Of a DNA stretch of 28,653 nucleotides, positions 1 through 8,095 are shown one piece after another. A model generated the notes under the pieces. That model had not been told where the DNA came from, did no database searches, and worked only from the letters and a program-made list of their open reading frames with translations. Source of the DNA: an uncultured Collinsella sp. (lineage in GTDB: Bacteria; Actinomycetota; Coriobacteriia; Coriobacteriales; Coriobacteriaceae); contig CAJLRE010000019.1 in the NCBI GenBank assembly GCA_905208975.1, positions 1 to 28,653 of the forward strand, given 5' to 3'. The position numbers and the translations under genes were made by a program. Position 1 is the stretch's first letter. The number at the start of each line of letters is the position of its first letter.

Positions 1-1231
1 CGATGATAGCAACATCGAGCAGGCACGGGGCTGTAAGTCCACAGGTATCGTCAAGACGGGCATGATGGAACGAACCGAGCGTCAGGCTGTCACCATACTC
101 GAGCACGGCACGCTCGACAGTGCCCACGCGACGACGAGCATCGGCAATAGCGAGCTCCTGCGCCGTGTCTCGCATACGGCGGCTGCGCTCGGCCATAACC
201 TCGGGCGGCACCTGGTCGGGCATGTCGGCAGCAAGGGTACCGGGACGCTTGCTATAGCGGAACACGTGCATACGCGAGAAACCCACACGGCGGCACAGCG
301 CCAGCGACTCCTCGAACTCCTCGTCCGTCTCACCAGGAAAACCGACGATGACATCGCACGAAAGAGACGCCTGGGGCAAGTTGGCGCGAATCATACGCAC
401 CGTGTCCTCAAAGGCCTCCGCACTATAGGGACGACCCATGCGATGAAGGGTCGCCGTACAGCCGGACTGCACGGGCAGGTGCAAAAACGGGGCGATACGC
501 TGCGGATAGCGCGCCATAACCTTAAGCAGGCGCTCAGAGATATCCATGGGCTCGACCGAGGAAATGCGCACATGCGCAATAGTCGTGCGCTCCATGATGG
601 CCTCGAGCAGCTCATCGATTTCGACATGCTCGTCGGTCGCGCTCTTGCCATCGTAGGCACCCAGGTTCACACCGGTCAGCACCACCTCGGGCACGCCGGC
701 CTCCCGGGCCTCGCGAACTTGCTCAAGCACGGACTCGACGGGCACGGAGCGCTCGGGGCCGCGCGCCTTCCACACAATGCAATAGGTGCAGCGATGGTTG
801 CAGCCGTCCTGGATCTTCACGCCCAGGCGAGAGCGACCGAGCGCATCGACCACCTCGCCATCGCTGCAGGCGGGAACGCTATCGGACTCAACGCCCAGCA
901 CCTCGCAGACACGTTCGGCGACATCGATCTTGGACGGCTCGGCGATCACGCGATCCGAAAGCTCCAACAGCTCCTCGGGATGCAAATTGACCACGCAACC
1001 GGTCACGAGCACATAAGGCTCGTTTGGATGGGCCAGCGCATGACGGACGGCCTTACGGGTCTTGGCCTCGGCCTCGCCCGTAACGGCACAGGTGTTAATG
1101 ACGATCAGGTCGGCATCCTGGGGCTCCACCATAGCAAAACCCAGGCGCATAAGATCGGCAGTGATACGGTCAGACTCAACCCGGTTGACACGGCAGCCGA
1201 GGTTGACGACGGAAATATGGGGTGCGAGCAC
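1..1231 (-). CDS. mtaB: tRNA t6A37 methylthiotransferase MtaB (3' end beyond window)
   Basis: Radical-SAM methylthiotransferase, expected to convert t6A to ms2t6A at position 37 of ANN-decoding tRNAs. The start is the GTG at 1231, with AGGAG at 1241-1237 overlapping the dnaJ stop codon. Visible features in order: the N-terminal MTTase domain with cysteines at about residues 13 (NLGCRVN), 48 (INTC) and 79 (TGCV), which in the family bind the second [4Fe-4S] cluster; then the radical-SAM motif CNHRCTYC (C144, C148, C151); then a C-terminal part that would be the TRAM domain. The frame is open for 410 codons to position 1 with no stop, so only the last few dozen residues are probably missing. 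The NLGCRVN signature and the position next to dnaJ (as for Bacillus yqeV) favour MtaB over MiaB. Likely co-transcribed with dnaJ. Confidence 0.9.
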   Translation of the reverse strand, partial: MLAPHISVVNLGCRVNRVESDRITADLMRLGFAMVEPQDADLIVINTCAVTGEAEAKTRKAVRHALAHPNEPYVLVTGCVVNLHPEELLELSDRVIAEPSKIDVAERVCEVLGVESDSVPACSDGEVVDALGRSRLGVKIQDGCNHRCTYCIVWKARGPERSVPVESVLEQVREAREAGVPEVVLTGVNLGAYDGKSATDEHVEIDELLEAIMERTTIAHVRISSVEPMDISERLLKVMARYPQRIAPFLHLPVQSGCTATLHRMGRPYSAEAFEDTVRMIRANLPQASLSCDVIVGFPGETDEEFEESLALCRRVGFSRMHVFRYSKRPGTLAADMPDQVPPEVMAERSRRMRDTAQELAIADARRRVGTVERAVLEYGDSLTLGSFHHARLDDTCGLTAPCLLDVAII

Positions 1232-1240
1232 GCGGGCTCC

Positions 1241-2389
1241 TTAATCGAGGATATCGTCGAGGGCACTCTTGATACGGTCGGTCACCGACTTCTTACCGGA
1301 AGCGACGTCATCGCCCATCTCATCGGCAAAAGCACGGAGCAGCTCGCGCTGCTTATTGGAAAGATTGGTGGGAACGACCACGCGCAGTTGCACGATCAAG
1401 CGGCCACGCGAACCGCCACCGCCAATGCGCGGCATGCCGTAATTATTGACGCTCACGGTGTCGCCGTACTGGGCGCCGGCGGGGACGCACACCTTAACGA
1501 CCTCGTCGGGCATAATGCCCTCGACCTCGATCTCGCAGCCGAGCGCAGCCTGCGCAATCGAGATATCGCTCACCAGGTACAGGTCGTCACCGTTGCGCTT
1601 AAAGCGCTCATGGTCGGCAACGCGCACGTTGACAATCAAGTCGCCCGAAGGCTCGCCGCGAAGACCGGCCTCGCCAAAGCCGCTCACACGCAGCTGTCGA
1701 CCGGTCGAAACGCCGGCGGGAATATCGATGTCAATCTTTTCATGCGAAGGCGTGCGGCCCTGACCATCGCAGGTCTCGCAGGGATGGTCGATAACCGTGC
1801 CGTCGCCATGGCAGTCGGGGCAAGGCGAGGAAGACTGAACCTGGCCCAAAAACGATCGCTGAACCGTCGTGACATAGCCCGTGCCGTGGCAGCGGCCGCA
1901 CTGCTTTTCCTGTGCGCCCTCTGCCCTACCGGTGCCATTGCAGTCCTCGCAAGGAGCAAAGCGGTCATAGCTGATTGTCTTTTTGCAGCCGAGCGCCGCC
2001 TCCTCGAGCGTCACCGAAAGCGAGATGGCCATGTCACGACCGCGACGACGCTCGCGACGGCTGCGGGCGCCACCGCCGGCACCGCCGCCAAAAAACGACG
2101 AGAACAAGTCGTCCATGCCCATACCACCAAAGATATCGTTGATATCGACGTAGCCCGAACCACCAGGGCCGTCGGCAGTGCCGTAACGGTCGTAGTTAGC
2201 ACGCTTCTGCTCATCGGAAAGAACGGAATAGGCCTCGTTGAGCTCCTTGAACTTGGCCTCGGCCTCGGGGTCGTCCGAAACGTCCGGGTGTACGGTACGG
2301 GCCTTCTTTAAAAACGCACGCTTAATCGTCCGCGCGTCGGCATCCTTGTCGACGCCAAGTACCTCGTAGTAATCCCTATTTTCCGACAC
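1241..2389 (-). CDS. dnaJ: Chaperone DnaJ, canonical type I (Hsp40)
   Basis: Co-chaperone that delivers unfolded proteins to DnaK and stimulates its ATPase. The protein is 382 aa from the GTG at 2389, preceded by AAGGA seven bases upstream; the open frame extends further upstream but without a better start. Domains: J domain (residues 5-70, HPD at 34-36), a short Gly/Phe-rich linker (about 75-108), a zinc region with four CxxCxGxG repeats (C147/150, C164/167, C190/193, C204/207), then both beta-barrel C-terminal domains and the dimerisation tail. This is full family length and apparently intact. It lies 81 bp downstream of a second dnaJ-like gene and 9 bp upstream of mtaB. No grpE, dnaK or hrcA is beside it in the window. 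Confidence 0.95.
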   Translation of the reverse strand: MSENRDYYEVLGVDKDADARTIKRAFLKKARTVHPDVSDDPEAEAKFKELNEAYSVLSDEQKRANYDRYGTADGPGGSGYVDINDIFGGMGMDDLFSSFFGGGAGGGARSRRERRRGRDMAISLSVTLEEAALGCKKTISYDRFAPCEDCNGTGRAEGAQEKQCGRCHGTGYVTTVQRSFLGQVQSSSPCPDCHGDGTVIDHPCETCDGQGRTPSHEKIDIDIPAGVSTGRQLRVSGFGEAGLRGEPSGDLIVNVRVADHERFKRNGDDLYLVSDISIAQAALGCEIEVEGIMPDEVVKVCVPAGAQYGDTVSVNNYGMPRIGGGGSRGRLIVQLRVVVPTNLSNKQRELLRAFADEMGDDVASGKKSVTDRIKSALDDILD

Positions 2390-2431
2390 GACCGAATCCT
2401 TCCGACTTTCATTATTGTCACAGTGCGTCCT

Positions 2432-2457
2432 ATACCCAAGCTGGGCCAACCGCAAAC
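2432..2457 (-). promoter_or_regulatory. Possible alternative-sigma promoter before dnaJ
   Basis: On the minus strand, GTTTGC (2457-2452) is followed after 14 bases by GGGTAT (2437-2432), about 43 bp before the dnaJ start. This spacing and sequence match the SigB/SigF-type promoter pattern. It lies in the short gap after the upstream dnaJ paralogue, so dnaJ-mtaB could have its own stress promoter. This is pattern evidence only. Confidence 0.35.
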
Positions 2458-2470
2458 AGAGGGTTTGATG

Positions 2471-3574
2471 TTATTGCATTCCGTAAGGCGAAAGCATGGC
2501 CCGTTGCGAGCAGCTCGCGAACCAAACCGACACGAGCGCGAACATGAAGCCATTGGCAAAACCGTTGGCAAACTGCATCGCACCGCGCTTCCACCACAGC
2601 AGGCTGCGATGAAGCACGCCGTCCGAAAGCACCATGAACAGGCCCATGGTAAACGGAATAAAGCACATCACGGCAAAGGCCGAGAACACGCCCGAGATGG
2701 CCGAGAGTACCAAAAACGGCGCCACGATGCCCATCAGGTAAAAACCGGTACGAGCTTTGCCTTCCAAGCGCTCGGACTCGACATGGGCACGGCCGACTAG
2801 ATCACCGCCAGCGGCACCGTTAGTGCCGGCGTGACCCATGCCGCTAATGCGGACCTCGTCGCCATCGTGCGTGCCGGCAGGAAACTCAATCGTCTGCTCG
2901 GAGGTTACGCGAGTACGACCGCTGCCACCGCAATCGGGGCAGGGGTCGGCCACGACCTTACCGGAACCGCCGCACTCGGGGCAGACCGACTGGAACGTGC
3001 CCGCACCAAACAGGAAGGACAAGTCGACGTCGATGTGCCCGCGGCCACCGCAGCTCGGGCAGGTATGGGCATGCTCGGAGGAGACAGAACCCGAGCCGCC
3101 GCAGTGACCACAGGTATCGAAGCGCGTATAGCGGACGGTCTTGCGGGCACCGTCCTTGGCCTCCTTGGCGTCCAGTTTGATATCGACGACCACGTTGGCG
3201 CCGTTCTCGGGATTGTAGGCAGCCTGGCCGCGACGCTGCTGGCCCCAGGCACCGCCAAAAGGAAAGCCGCCCTCAAAGGGATTGCCATAGCCCGTGTTGC
3301 CGGCATAGCCGCCACCATAGGGCGAAGCCGTAGGGGCACCGGCAAAGGGATTGCCAGAACGCATGGCATCGTAGCGCGCACGTTTTTGCTCATCCGAAAG
3401 CACGGCGTAGGCCTCGGAAACCTCTTTAAACTTTTCCTCGGCATCCGGCTCTTTGTTGACGTCCGGATGGAGCTTACGGGCCTTTTGCTGGAAGGCCTTT
3501 TGAATATCACGCGAGGTGGCGTCCTTGGAGACACCTAGAATCTCGTAGTAATCTTTTTCGTTCATCGTCGCCAT
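2471..3574 (-). CDS. DnaJ-like protein with truncated substrate domain and membrane-spanning C-terminus
   Basis: A second Hsp40-type protein of 367 aa. The start is the ATG at 3574, placed by AGGAGG nine bases upstream. The N-terminal half is a normal type I DnaJ: J domain (8-70, HPD at 36-38), Gly/Phe-rich linker (72-112) and four CxxCxGxG zinc repeats (C155/158, C172/175, C198/201, C212/215). The C-terminal domain begins normally (FPAGTHDGDEVRISGMG, then GGDL near 257) but breaks off near residue 275. It is replaced by about 90 residues holding two or three hydrophobic segments (roughly 278-297, 299-317 and 339-355) separated by a tryptophan- and arginine-containing loop (SLLWWKRG). Beta-barrel domain II and the dimerisation tail are absent. 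Inferred role: a membrane-tethered J-protein recruiting DnaK to the membrane. A recombined, partly decayed dnaJ copy is the alternative, but the uninterrupted frame and good ribosome site argue against simple decay. Confidence 0.85.
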   Translation of the reverse strand: MATMNEKDYYEILGVSKDATSRDIQKAFQQKARKLHPDVNKEPDAEEKFKEVSEAYAVLSDEQKRARYDAMRSGNPFAGAPTASPYGGGYAGNTGYGNPFEGGFPFGGAWGQQRRGQAAYNPENGANVVVDIKLDAKEAKDGARKTVRYTRFDTCGHCGGSGSVSSEHAHTCPSCGGRGHIDVDLSFLFGAGTFQSVCPECGGSGKVVADPCPDCGGSGRTRVTSEQTIEFPAGTHDGDEVRISGMGHAGTNGAAGGDLVGRAHVESERLEGKARTGFYLMGIVAPFLVLSAISGVFSAFAVMCFIPFTMGLFMVLSDGVLHRSLLWWKRGAMQFANGFANGFMFALVSVWFASCSQRAMLSPYGMQ

Positions 3575-3616
3575 GCGCGGCAACCTCCTGCTCACAGCAG
3601 CGTATATATTCCGGTA

Positions 3617-3631
3617 ATTCTACCCGAGCGG
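3617..3631 (-). promoter_or_regulatory. Promoter-like element upstream of the membrane dnaJ
   Basis: The minus strand carries CCGCTCGGGTA running into a -10-like TAGAAT (3622-3617), in the 58-bp gap between hemW and the dnaJ-like gene. The same 11-mer followed by TAAGAT occurs just upstream of lepA. No convincing -35 box is seen. Confidence 0.35.
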
Positions 3632-3632
3632 C

Positions 3633-4865
3633 CTAAGCTAGATCCCAAAACAGCTCGAACAGAACATTTCCATCGAGCCAGCCCAGGTGTGTCGGTGCTA
3701 AACGAGCTCGAACATGGCCCGCGACGACATCTGCCGAAGTAAAGGGTCCCTCATGGACCCCGAGCGTCTCGGGCACCCAAGTGGCAAGACCCAATTCGAG
3801 CGCGCGATCACAAGTGGCTGTCAGCTCATCGGCCGGGATGACACGAGCCGCGCGAACCAACAGGTCGGACGCAATACCGCGCGTCATGCGACAAGCGAGC
3901 ATCAGGTCTTCGGCCGCAGCCTCTCGCTGCGACAGGTATTCGGCCTCAAACGACGTCGCGTCATCGTCGCGCTGAACCAAACGCACACGGTACGCGTCGC
4001 CTCGAGCAGACACGCCGGGGAACAAACCTGCAAGACGGTCGAAATCCCCAGTATCAAGCATACCGGCGGCAGAACGGCCCAGGCCCAGGTAGCCCCGTCC
4101 GGTCCAGTAGGCAATGTTATGGGCGCATTCATGGCCGTCGAGCGCGTAGCTCGCCACCTCATACGGGTGATAGCCGGCGGCACCCAGGAGCTCGCGCGCC
4201 ACGTCCATGCAGGCGGCCTGAAAATCCTCGTCGGGCTCGAGCGACTCGTCACGGCACGCCATGCGATAGAGGGGCGTCCCCACCTCGAGCGTGAGCGGGT
4301 AAACCGACACATGATGCGGAACCGCCGCCAGCACGCCCTCGAGCGTACGCTTCCAACTCGCTGCGGTCTGCCCGGGAAGTCCGCACATAAGGTCGCACGA
4401 CACGTCAAGCCCAGCGTCCTTGACCGTCGCGATGGCGGCGAGCGCCCGATCGGCATCGTGAATGCGGCCGATGGCGGTAAGTTCGGTGTTATCGAGCGTT
4501 TGCACGCCCAGAGAAACGCGTGTGACACCAACCTTGGCAAGCGCAGTAGCAAGCTCGGCGGTCAGCGACTCGGGATTGGCCTCGCAGGTAAACTCAACGG
4601 GGGCGCACCACGCACGAATACGCCGCGCCAGCTCCACCAGGCGCTCCCCCGCCAGCGACGGCGTGCCGCCGCCAACATAGACGGTGCGGATCTGGTCGAG
4701 GGCCCCAGCCTTGCCAAAAGCATCGAGACGCGCGAACAACTGCTCAAAATAGGAATCGAGCGCGGCATCCAAATCACACGAAGCAAAGCTGCGCGAGTCG
4801 AAGTCGCAGTAGCGGCACTTTTGGGCACAGAACGGCACGTGCACGTACAGCGCGGTAACGGCCAC
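3633..4865 (-). CDS. hemW: Radical-SAM heme chaperone HemW
   Basis: Radical-SAM protein of the HemW family, which binds heme and is thought to insert it into respiratory enzymes. The protein is 410 aa and starts with the GTG at 4865, two bases after the dusB stop, with GGAGG seven bases upstream. The iron-sulfur motif CAQKCRYCDF has cysteines at 13, 17 and 20 followed by Phe. This CxxxCxxCxF form is typical of HemW; true coproporphyrinogen dehydrogenase HemN has a fourth Cys there. GGGTPS, the GVQT segment and the family signature HNIAYW...YLGLG are all visible, and the HemW C-terminal region is present. It is in a tight unit lepA-dusB-hemW; adjacency to lepA is widespread in bacteria. It is often mis-annotated as an oxygen-independent coproporphyrinogen III oxidase. 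Confidence 0.92.
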   Translation of the reverse strand: MAVTALYVHVPFCAQKCRYCDFDSRSFASCDLDAALDSYFEQLFARLDAFGKAGALDQIRTVYVGGGTPSLAGERLVELARRIRAWCAPVEFTCEANPESLTAELATALAKVGVTRVSLGVQTLDNTELTAIGRIHDADRALAAIATVKDAGLDVSCDLMCGLPGQTAASWKRTLEGVLAAVPHHVSVYPLTLEVGTPLYRMACRDESLEPDEDFQAACMDVARELLGAAGYHPYEVASYALDGHECAHNIAYWTGRGYLGLGRSAAGMLDTGDFDRLAGLFPGVSARGDAYRVRLVQRDDDATSFEAEYLSQREAAAEDLMLACRMTRGIASDLLVRAARVIPADELTATCDRALELGLATWVPETLGVHEGPFTSADVVAGHVRARLAPTHLGWLDGNVLFELFWDLA

Positions 4866-4867
4866 CC

Positions 4868-5911
4868 TTAAGCCTCCAGCGGATGAGGGGGCACCGATTC
4901 GCCGGCGGCAAGGGCAGCCTCGCAGGCCACCACATCATGCTCGATCTCATCGACCAGCGCCATAAACTCCTCATACGTGGAGCAGCGCACCACATGGGCA
5001 CGCCAAGCGGCGGCATGGGGCATGCCTTTTAAGTACCAGCTTGCGTACGTACGGGCACGCGACATGAGCGGCAGGAGCTCATGCGTCAGCGTTAGGTGCT
5101 CACGCAGGGCGTCCAGGCGCTCGACAGAGGAGCGAGAAGGAACCGGCGCGCCATCGAGCGCAAGGGCGCGAGCATCGCCGAACACCCACGGATTGCCGTA
5201 GATGCCGCGCGCGATAAACACCGCGCTGGCACCCGAGCCGTGCAGATGCTCAGCAGCGTCCTCGGCCGAGAACACATCGCCCGAACCAATCACGGGAATC
5301 TCGACAGCGTCGGCAACCTCATCGACGACCGACCAATCGGCCTGGCCCGTGTAGAGCTGCGTGGCGCAACGACCATGCACGGCGACTGCGGCAGCCCCTG
5401 CACTCTCAAGCATCTGGGCAAATGTCGCGGCATTGCGGTCCTCGGCATAAAAGCCCTTGCGAATCTTGACGGTCACGGGCACGTGCGCCGCGCCAACCGT
5501 GGCCTCGACGATCTTCTCGGCCAGGTCGGGCGTGCGCATGAGCGCCGAGCCCTCGCCCTTGGTAACGACCTTGCGGGCGGGACATGCCATATTGATATCG
5601 ATGAGCGACAGGCGATCGCCAACGCGCTCCTCGACGGCGGCGACGGCGCTCGCAAACTGATCGGGCTTGGAGCCAAAGAGCTGCACGCAAATCTGCTGCT
5701 CCTCGTCGGCCGGTAGCACCAGGCGCCACGTCTTATTACTGGCATAGGCAAGGCCTGCCACGCTCACCATCTCGCTGTAGGCAAGGTTGGCACCGCGGCG
5801 GCGACACATGATGCGATAGGCAGGGTCGGTCACGCCCGCCATGGGAGCCATAAGGAACGGCTGCTCGGCATAGGCGCCCAGCAGCCGCAGACTATATTCG
5901 GAAAGAGCCAT
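4868..5911 (-). CDS. dusB: tRNA-dihydrouridine synthase, DusB type
   Basis: FMN- and NADPH-dependent enzyme that reduces specific uridines in the tRNA D-loop to dihydrouridine. The protein is 347 aa. The N-terminal TIM barrel contains the FMN-binding opening FLMAPMAGVTDPAYR (19-33), the catalytic-cysteine motif NMACPARKV with C110, KIRKGF, the HGR segment and the phosphate-binding ARGIYGNPW. The usual motif is NMGCP; here Gly is Ala. The C-terminal helical tRNA-binding part is present. The ATG at 5911 lies four bases after the lepA stop and the stop is two bases before hemW, so it belongs to the lepA transcript. Assignment to DusB rather than another Dus paralogue is by overall resemblance. 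Confidence 0.92.
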   Translation of the reverse strand: MALSEYSLRLLGAYAEQPFLMAPMAGVTDPAYRIMCRRRGANLAYSEMVSVAGLAYASNKTWRLVLPADEEQQICVQLFGSKPDQFASAVAAVEERVGDRLSLIDINMACPARKVVTKGEGSALMRTPDLAEKIVEATVGAAHVPVTVKIRKGFYAEDRNAATFAQMLESAGAAAVAVHGRCATQLYTGQADWSVVDEVADAVEIPVIGSGDVFSAEDAAEHLHGSGASAVFIARGIYGNPWVFGDARALALDGAPVPSRSSVERLDALREHLTLTHELLPLMSRARTYASWYLKGMPHAAAWRAHVVRCSTYEEFMALVDEIEHDVVACEAALAAGESVPPHPLEA

Positions 5912-5915
5912 AGAC

Positions 5916-7727
5916 CTACTCGTCCACCTTGAGGATCGCCATAAAGGCCTCCTGCGGGACCTCGACCGATCCGATGGCCTTCATACGCTTCTTGCCCTCT
6001 TTCTGCTTCTCGAGCAGCTTGCGCTTACGCGAGATATCGCCGCCGTAGCACTTAGCAAGAACGTCCTTGCGACGGGCCTTGACGGTGGAACGGGCGATGA
6101 TCTTGTTGCCGATAGCACCCTGGATGGGCACCTCGAACAGCTGACGCGGGATGATCTCCTTGAGCTTGTCGCACAGGCCACGGGCCAGGCCATATGCCTT
6201 GTCCTTATGGACGATAAACGAAAGCGCGTCCACCTCGTCGCCCGAAAGCAGGATGTCGAGCTTGACGAGCTCAGAGGGGCGATATTCGTTGAACTCATAG
6301 TCGAGCGAGGCGTAACCCTTGGTGCGGCTCTTGAGCTGATCGAAGAAGTCCAAGATGAGCTCGGCGAGCGGCATATCAAAGCGCATCTCGACCGATTTGC
6401 TCGTCAGGTGGATCATGTCGGTCGTGACGCCGCGGTGCTCGATGGCGAGCTGCATGACGGCACCCGTGTACTCAGGCGGGCAGATGATCTTTGCCTTGAG
6501 GTAGGGTTCCTCAATACGATCGATGCGGGTGGCCTCGGGAAGGTCCTGCGGACTGCGGACATCGATCATCTCGCCGTCGGTCTTGTAGACGTGATAGTCG
6601 ACCGAGGGGCTCGTGGCAATGAGGTCCAGGTTGAATTCGCGCTCCAGGCGTTCCTTGACGACTTCCATGTGTAGCAGGCCCAAGAAGCCCACGCGGAAGC
6701 CAAAGCCGAGCGCCACCGAGGTCTCGGGCTCCCACACCAACGATGGGTCGTTAACGTGCAGCTTATCGAGCGCGTCACGCAGGTTCTCGTAGTCCTTGTT
6801 ATCGATTGGGAACAGGCCCGTATAGACCATGGGCTTGGCCTCGCGGTAACCCGGAAGCGGCTCGGGGCAGGGGTTCGACGCCCAGGTAAGGGTGTCGCCC
6901 ACGCGAACGGCCTCGGGGTCCTTCAGGCCCGTGACCACATAGCCGACCTCGCCAACCGTCAGCGCGTCAACCGGGGTCTCGGCAGGACGCTTGACACCCA
7001 CGCCGTCGACCAAAAAGTCGCCCTCTGCCTGCATCATGCGCAGGGTATCGCCCTTTTTGATGGAGCCGTCAAAGACGCGCACCGTGGCGACGACGCCACG
7101 ATACTCGTCGAAGTACGAATCCAGAATGAGTGCCTTGAGCGGCGCGTTCGCATCGCCCTTGGGCGGAGAGATCAAAAAGACAATGGACTCCAGCAGATCA
7201 TGGATGCCCTCGCCGGTCTTGCCCGAGACACACACGGCATCATCGGCGGGAATCGCCAGGTCATCCTCGATCTCGGTCTTAACCTCATCGGGATGGGCCG
7301 AGGGCAAGTCGATCTTGTTGATGGCCGGCACAATGTCCAGATTGGCGTTCATGGCGAGCGTCGCGTTGGAAACGGTCTGCGCCTCGACGCCCTGCGTGGC
7401 GTCCACGACGAGCACCGCACCCTCGCAAGCGGCCAGCGAACGCGAGACCTCGTAGGTGAAGTCCACGTGGCCCGGCGTATCGATCAGGTTGAACTGATAC
7501 GTCTCGCCGTCGTCGGCGTCATAGGACACGCGGACGGCATTGGACTTGATCGTGATGCCGCGCTCGCGCTCGATATCCATGGTGTCGAGCAGCTGCGACT
7601 CCATGTCGCGCTCGTCGACGGTATGGGTGAGCTCGAGAATGCGGTCACTGATCGTGGACTTGCCATGGTCGATGTGCGCAACGATTGAGAAGTTGCGGAT
7701 GTGGGAAATGTCAATTGAAGTATTCAT
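5916..7727 (-). CDS. lepA: Elongation factor 4 (LepA), translational GTPase
   Basis: Ribosome-associated GTPase (EF4) linked to back-translocation and 30S biogenesis. The protein is 603 aa, the usual family length. GTPase motifs: AHIDHGKST at 17-25 (P-loop), the switch region RGITIK, DTPGHVDF and NKIDLP. EF-G-like domains II, III and V follow, then the LepA-specific C-terminal domain, with AKCYGGDISRKRKLLEKQKE near the end. I chose the ATG at 7727. An in-frame ATG at 7787 would put the start inside the rpsT terminator. No Shine-Dalgarno sequence precedes 7727, which suggests a very short or absent leader. It is first gene of lepA-dusB-hemW. Confidence 0.96.
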   Translation of the reverse strand: MNTSIDISHIRNFSIVAHIDHGKSTISDRILELTHTVDERDMESQLLDTMDIERERGITIKSNAVRVSYDADDGETYQFNLIDTPGHVDFTYEVSRSLAACEGAVLVVDATQGVEAQTVSNATLAMNANLDIVPAINKIDLPSAHPDEVKTEIEDDLAIPADDAVCVSGKTGEGIHDLLESIVFLISPPKGDANAPLKALILDSYFDEYRGVVATVRVFDGSIKKGDTLRMMQAEGDFLVDGVGVKRPAETPVDALTVGEVGYVVTGLKDPEAVRVGDTLTWASNPCPEPLPGYREAKPMVYTGLFPIDNKDYENLRDALDKLHVNDPSLVWEPETSVALGFGFRVGFLGLLHMEVVKERLEREFNLDLIATSPSVDYHVYKTDGEMIDVRSPQDLPEATRIDRIEEPYLKAKIICPPEYTGAVMQLAIEHRGVTTDMIHLTSKSVEMRFDMPLAELILDFFDQLKSRTKGYASLDYEFNEYRPSELVKLDILLSGDEVDALSFIVHKDKAYGLARGLCDKLKEIIPRQLFEVPIQGAIGNKIIARSTVKARRKDVLAKCYGGDISRKRKLLEKQKEGKKRMKAIGSVEVPQEAFMAILKVDE

Positions 7728-7734
7728 GCGGACT

Positions 7735-7749
7735 ATCTTACCCGAGCGG
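7735..7749 (-). promoter_or_regulatory. Promoter-like element directly before lepA
   Basis: The minus strand carries CCGCTCGGGTA then AGAT. TAAGAT (7740-7735) fits the actinobacterial -10 pattern TANNNT and would place the transcription start within a base or two of the lepA ATG (7727), implying a leaderless mRNA. Only 25 bp separate the rpsT terminator from the ATG. Confidence 0.4.
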
Positions 7750-7752
7750 TAC

Positions 7753-7789
7753 AAAAAATGGAGCCTGTTCCATAAAACAGGCTCCATTT
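7753..7789 (-). terminator. Rho-independent terminator of rpsT
   Basis: Perfect 14-bp stem (7776-7789 with 7756-7769), loop CCATAA, with a run of six T on the minus strand at 7758-7753. It separates the rpsT transcript from lepA. Confidence 0.85.
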
Positions 7790-7823
7790 ATGCGCGTAAT
7801 CTGTGTGGTGTGAAATTTACAAC

Positions 7824-8090
7824 TTAGGCGTTGATGCTGTTCACGAGCTTGGCAAGACCGGACTTGCGGTTGGAAGCCTGGTTCTTGTGGATAACATGCT
7901 TGGCGGCAGCCATGTCGAGACGCTTGGTGACGGTCTTGAGGGCAGCCTGGGCCTTCTCGGCGTCGCCCTCGGCGACGGCGGACTGGACGTGCTTGGTCAG
8001 CGTCTTGAGCTCGGACTTGACAGCCTTGTTACGCATGCGAGCTGCCTCATTGGTGCGGATACGCTTCTTCTGAGACTTGATGTTTGCCAC
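7824..8090 (-). CDS. rpsT: 30S ribosomal protein S20
   Basis: Small, lysine- and arginine-rich 16S rRNA-binding protein of 88 aa. The start is the GTG at 8090, giving the family N-terminus (M)ANIKSQKKRIRTN, with AAAGGA about ten bases upstream. The longer in-frame ATG at 8159 would add residues unlike S20. The C-terminal HKNQASNRKSGLAKLVNSI is characteristic. It is monocistronic, with its own promoter-like site and a strong terminator, and lies downstream of holA as in Bacillus. A GTG start and a repeated leader motif are compatible with translational autocontrol. Confidence 0.96.
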   Translation of the reverse strand: MANIKSQKKRIRTNEAARMRNKAVKSELKTLTKHVQSAVAEGDAEKAQAALKTVTKRLDMAAAKHVIHKNQASNRKSGLAKLVNSINA

Positions 8091-8095
8091 TTCTG

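Noticed and set aside
62..2311. A 749-codon plus-strand open frame across mtaB and dnaJ
   Set aside because: It spans two well-supported minus-strand genes and their junction, is rich in Ala/His/Arg/Gly, and resembles nothing. It is an antisense shadow.
3633..4865. hemW as an oxygen-independent coproporphyrinogen III oxidase (HemN)
   Set aside because: The motif is CxxxCxxCxF, lacking the fourth cysteine of HemN, and the HNxxYW/YLGLG features are those of HemW.
7728..7787. Longer lepA start at 7787
   Set aside because: It would begin inside the rpsT terminator stem, and the added residues are unlike LepA.
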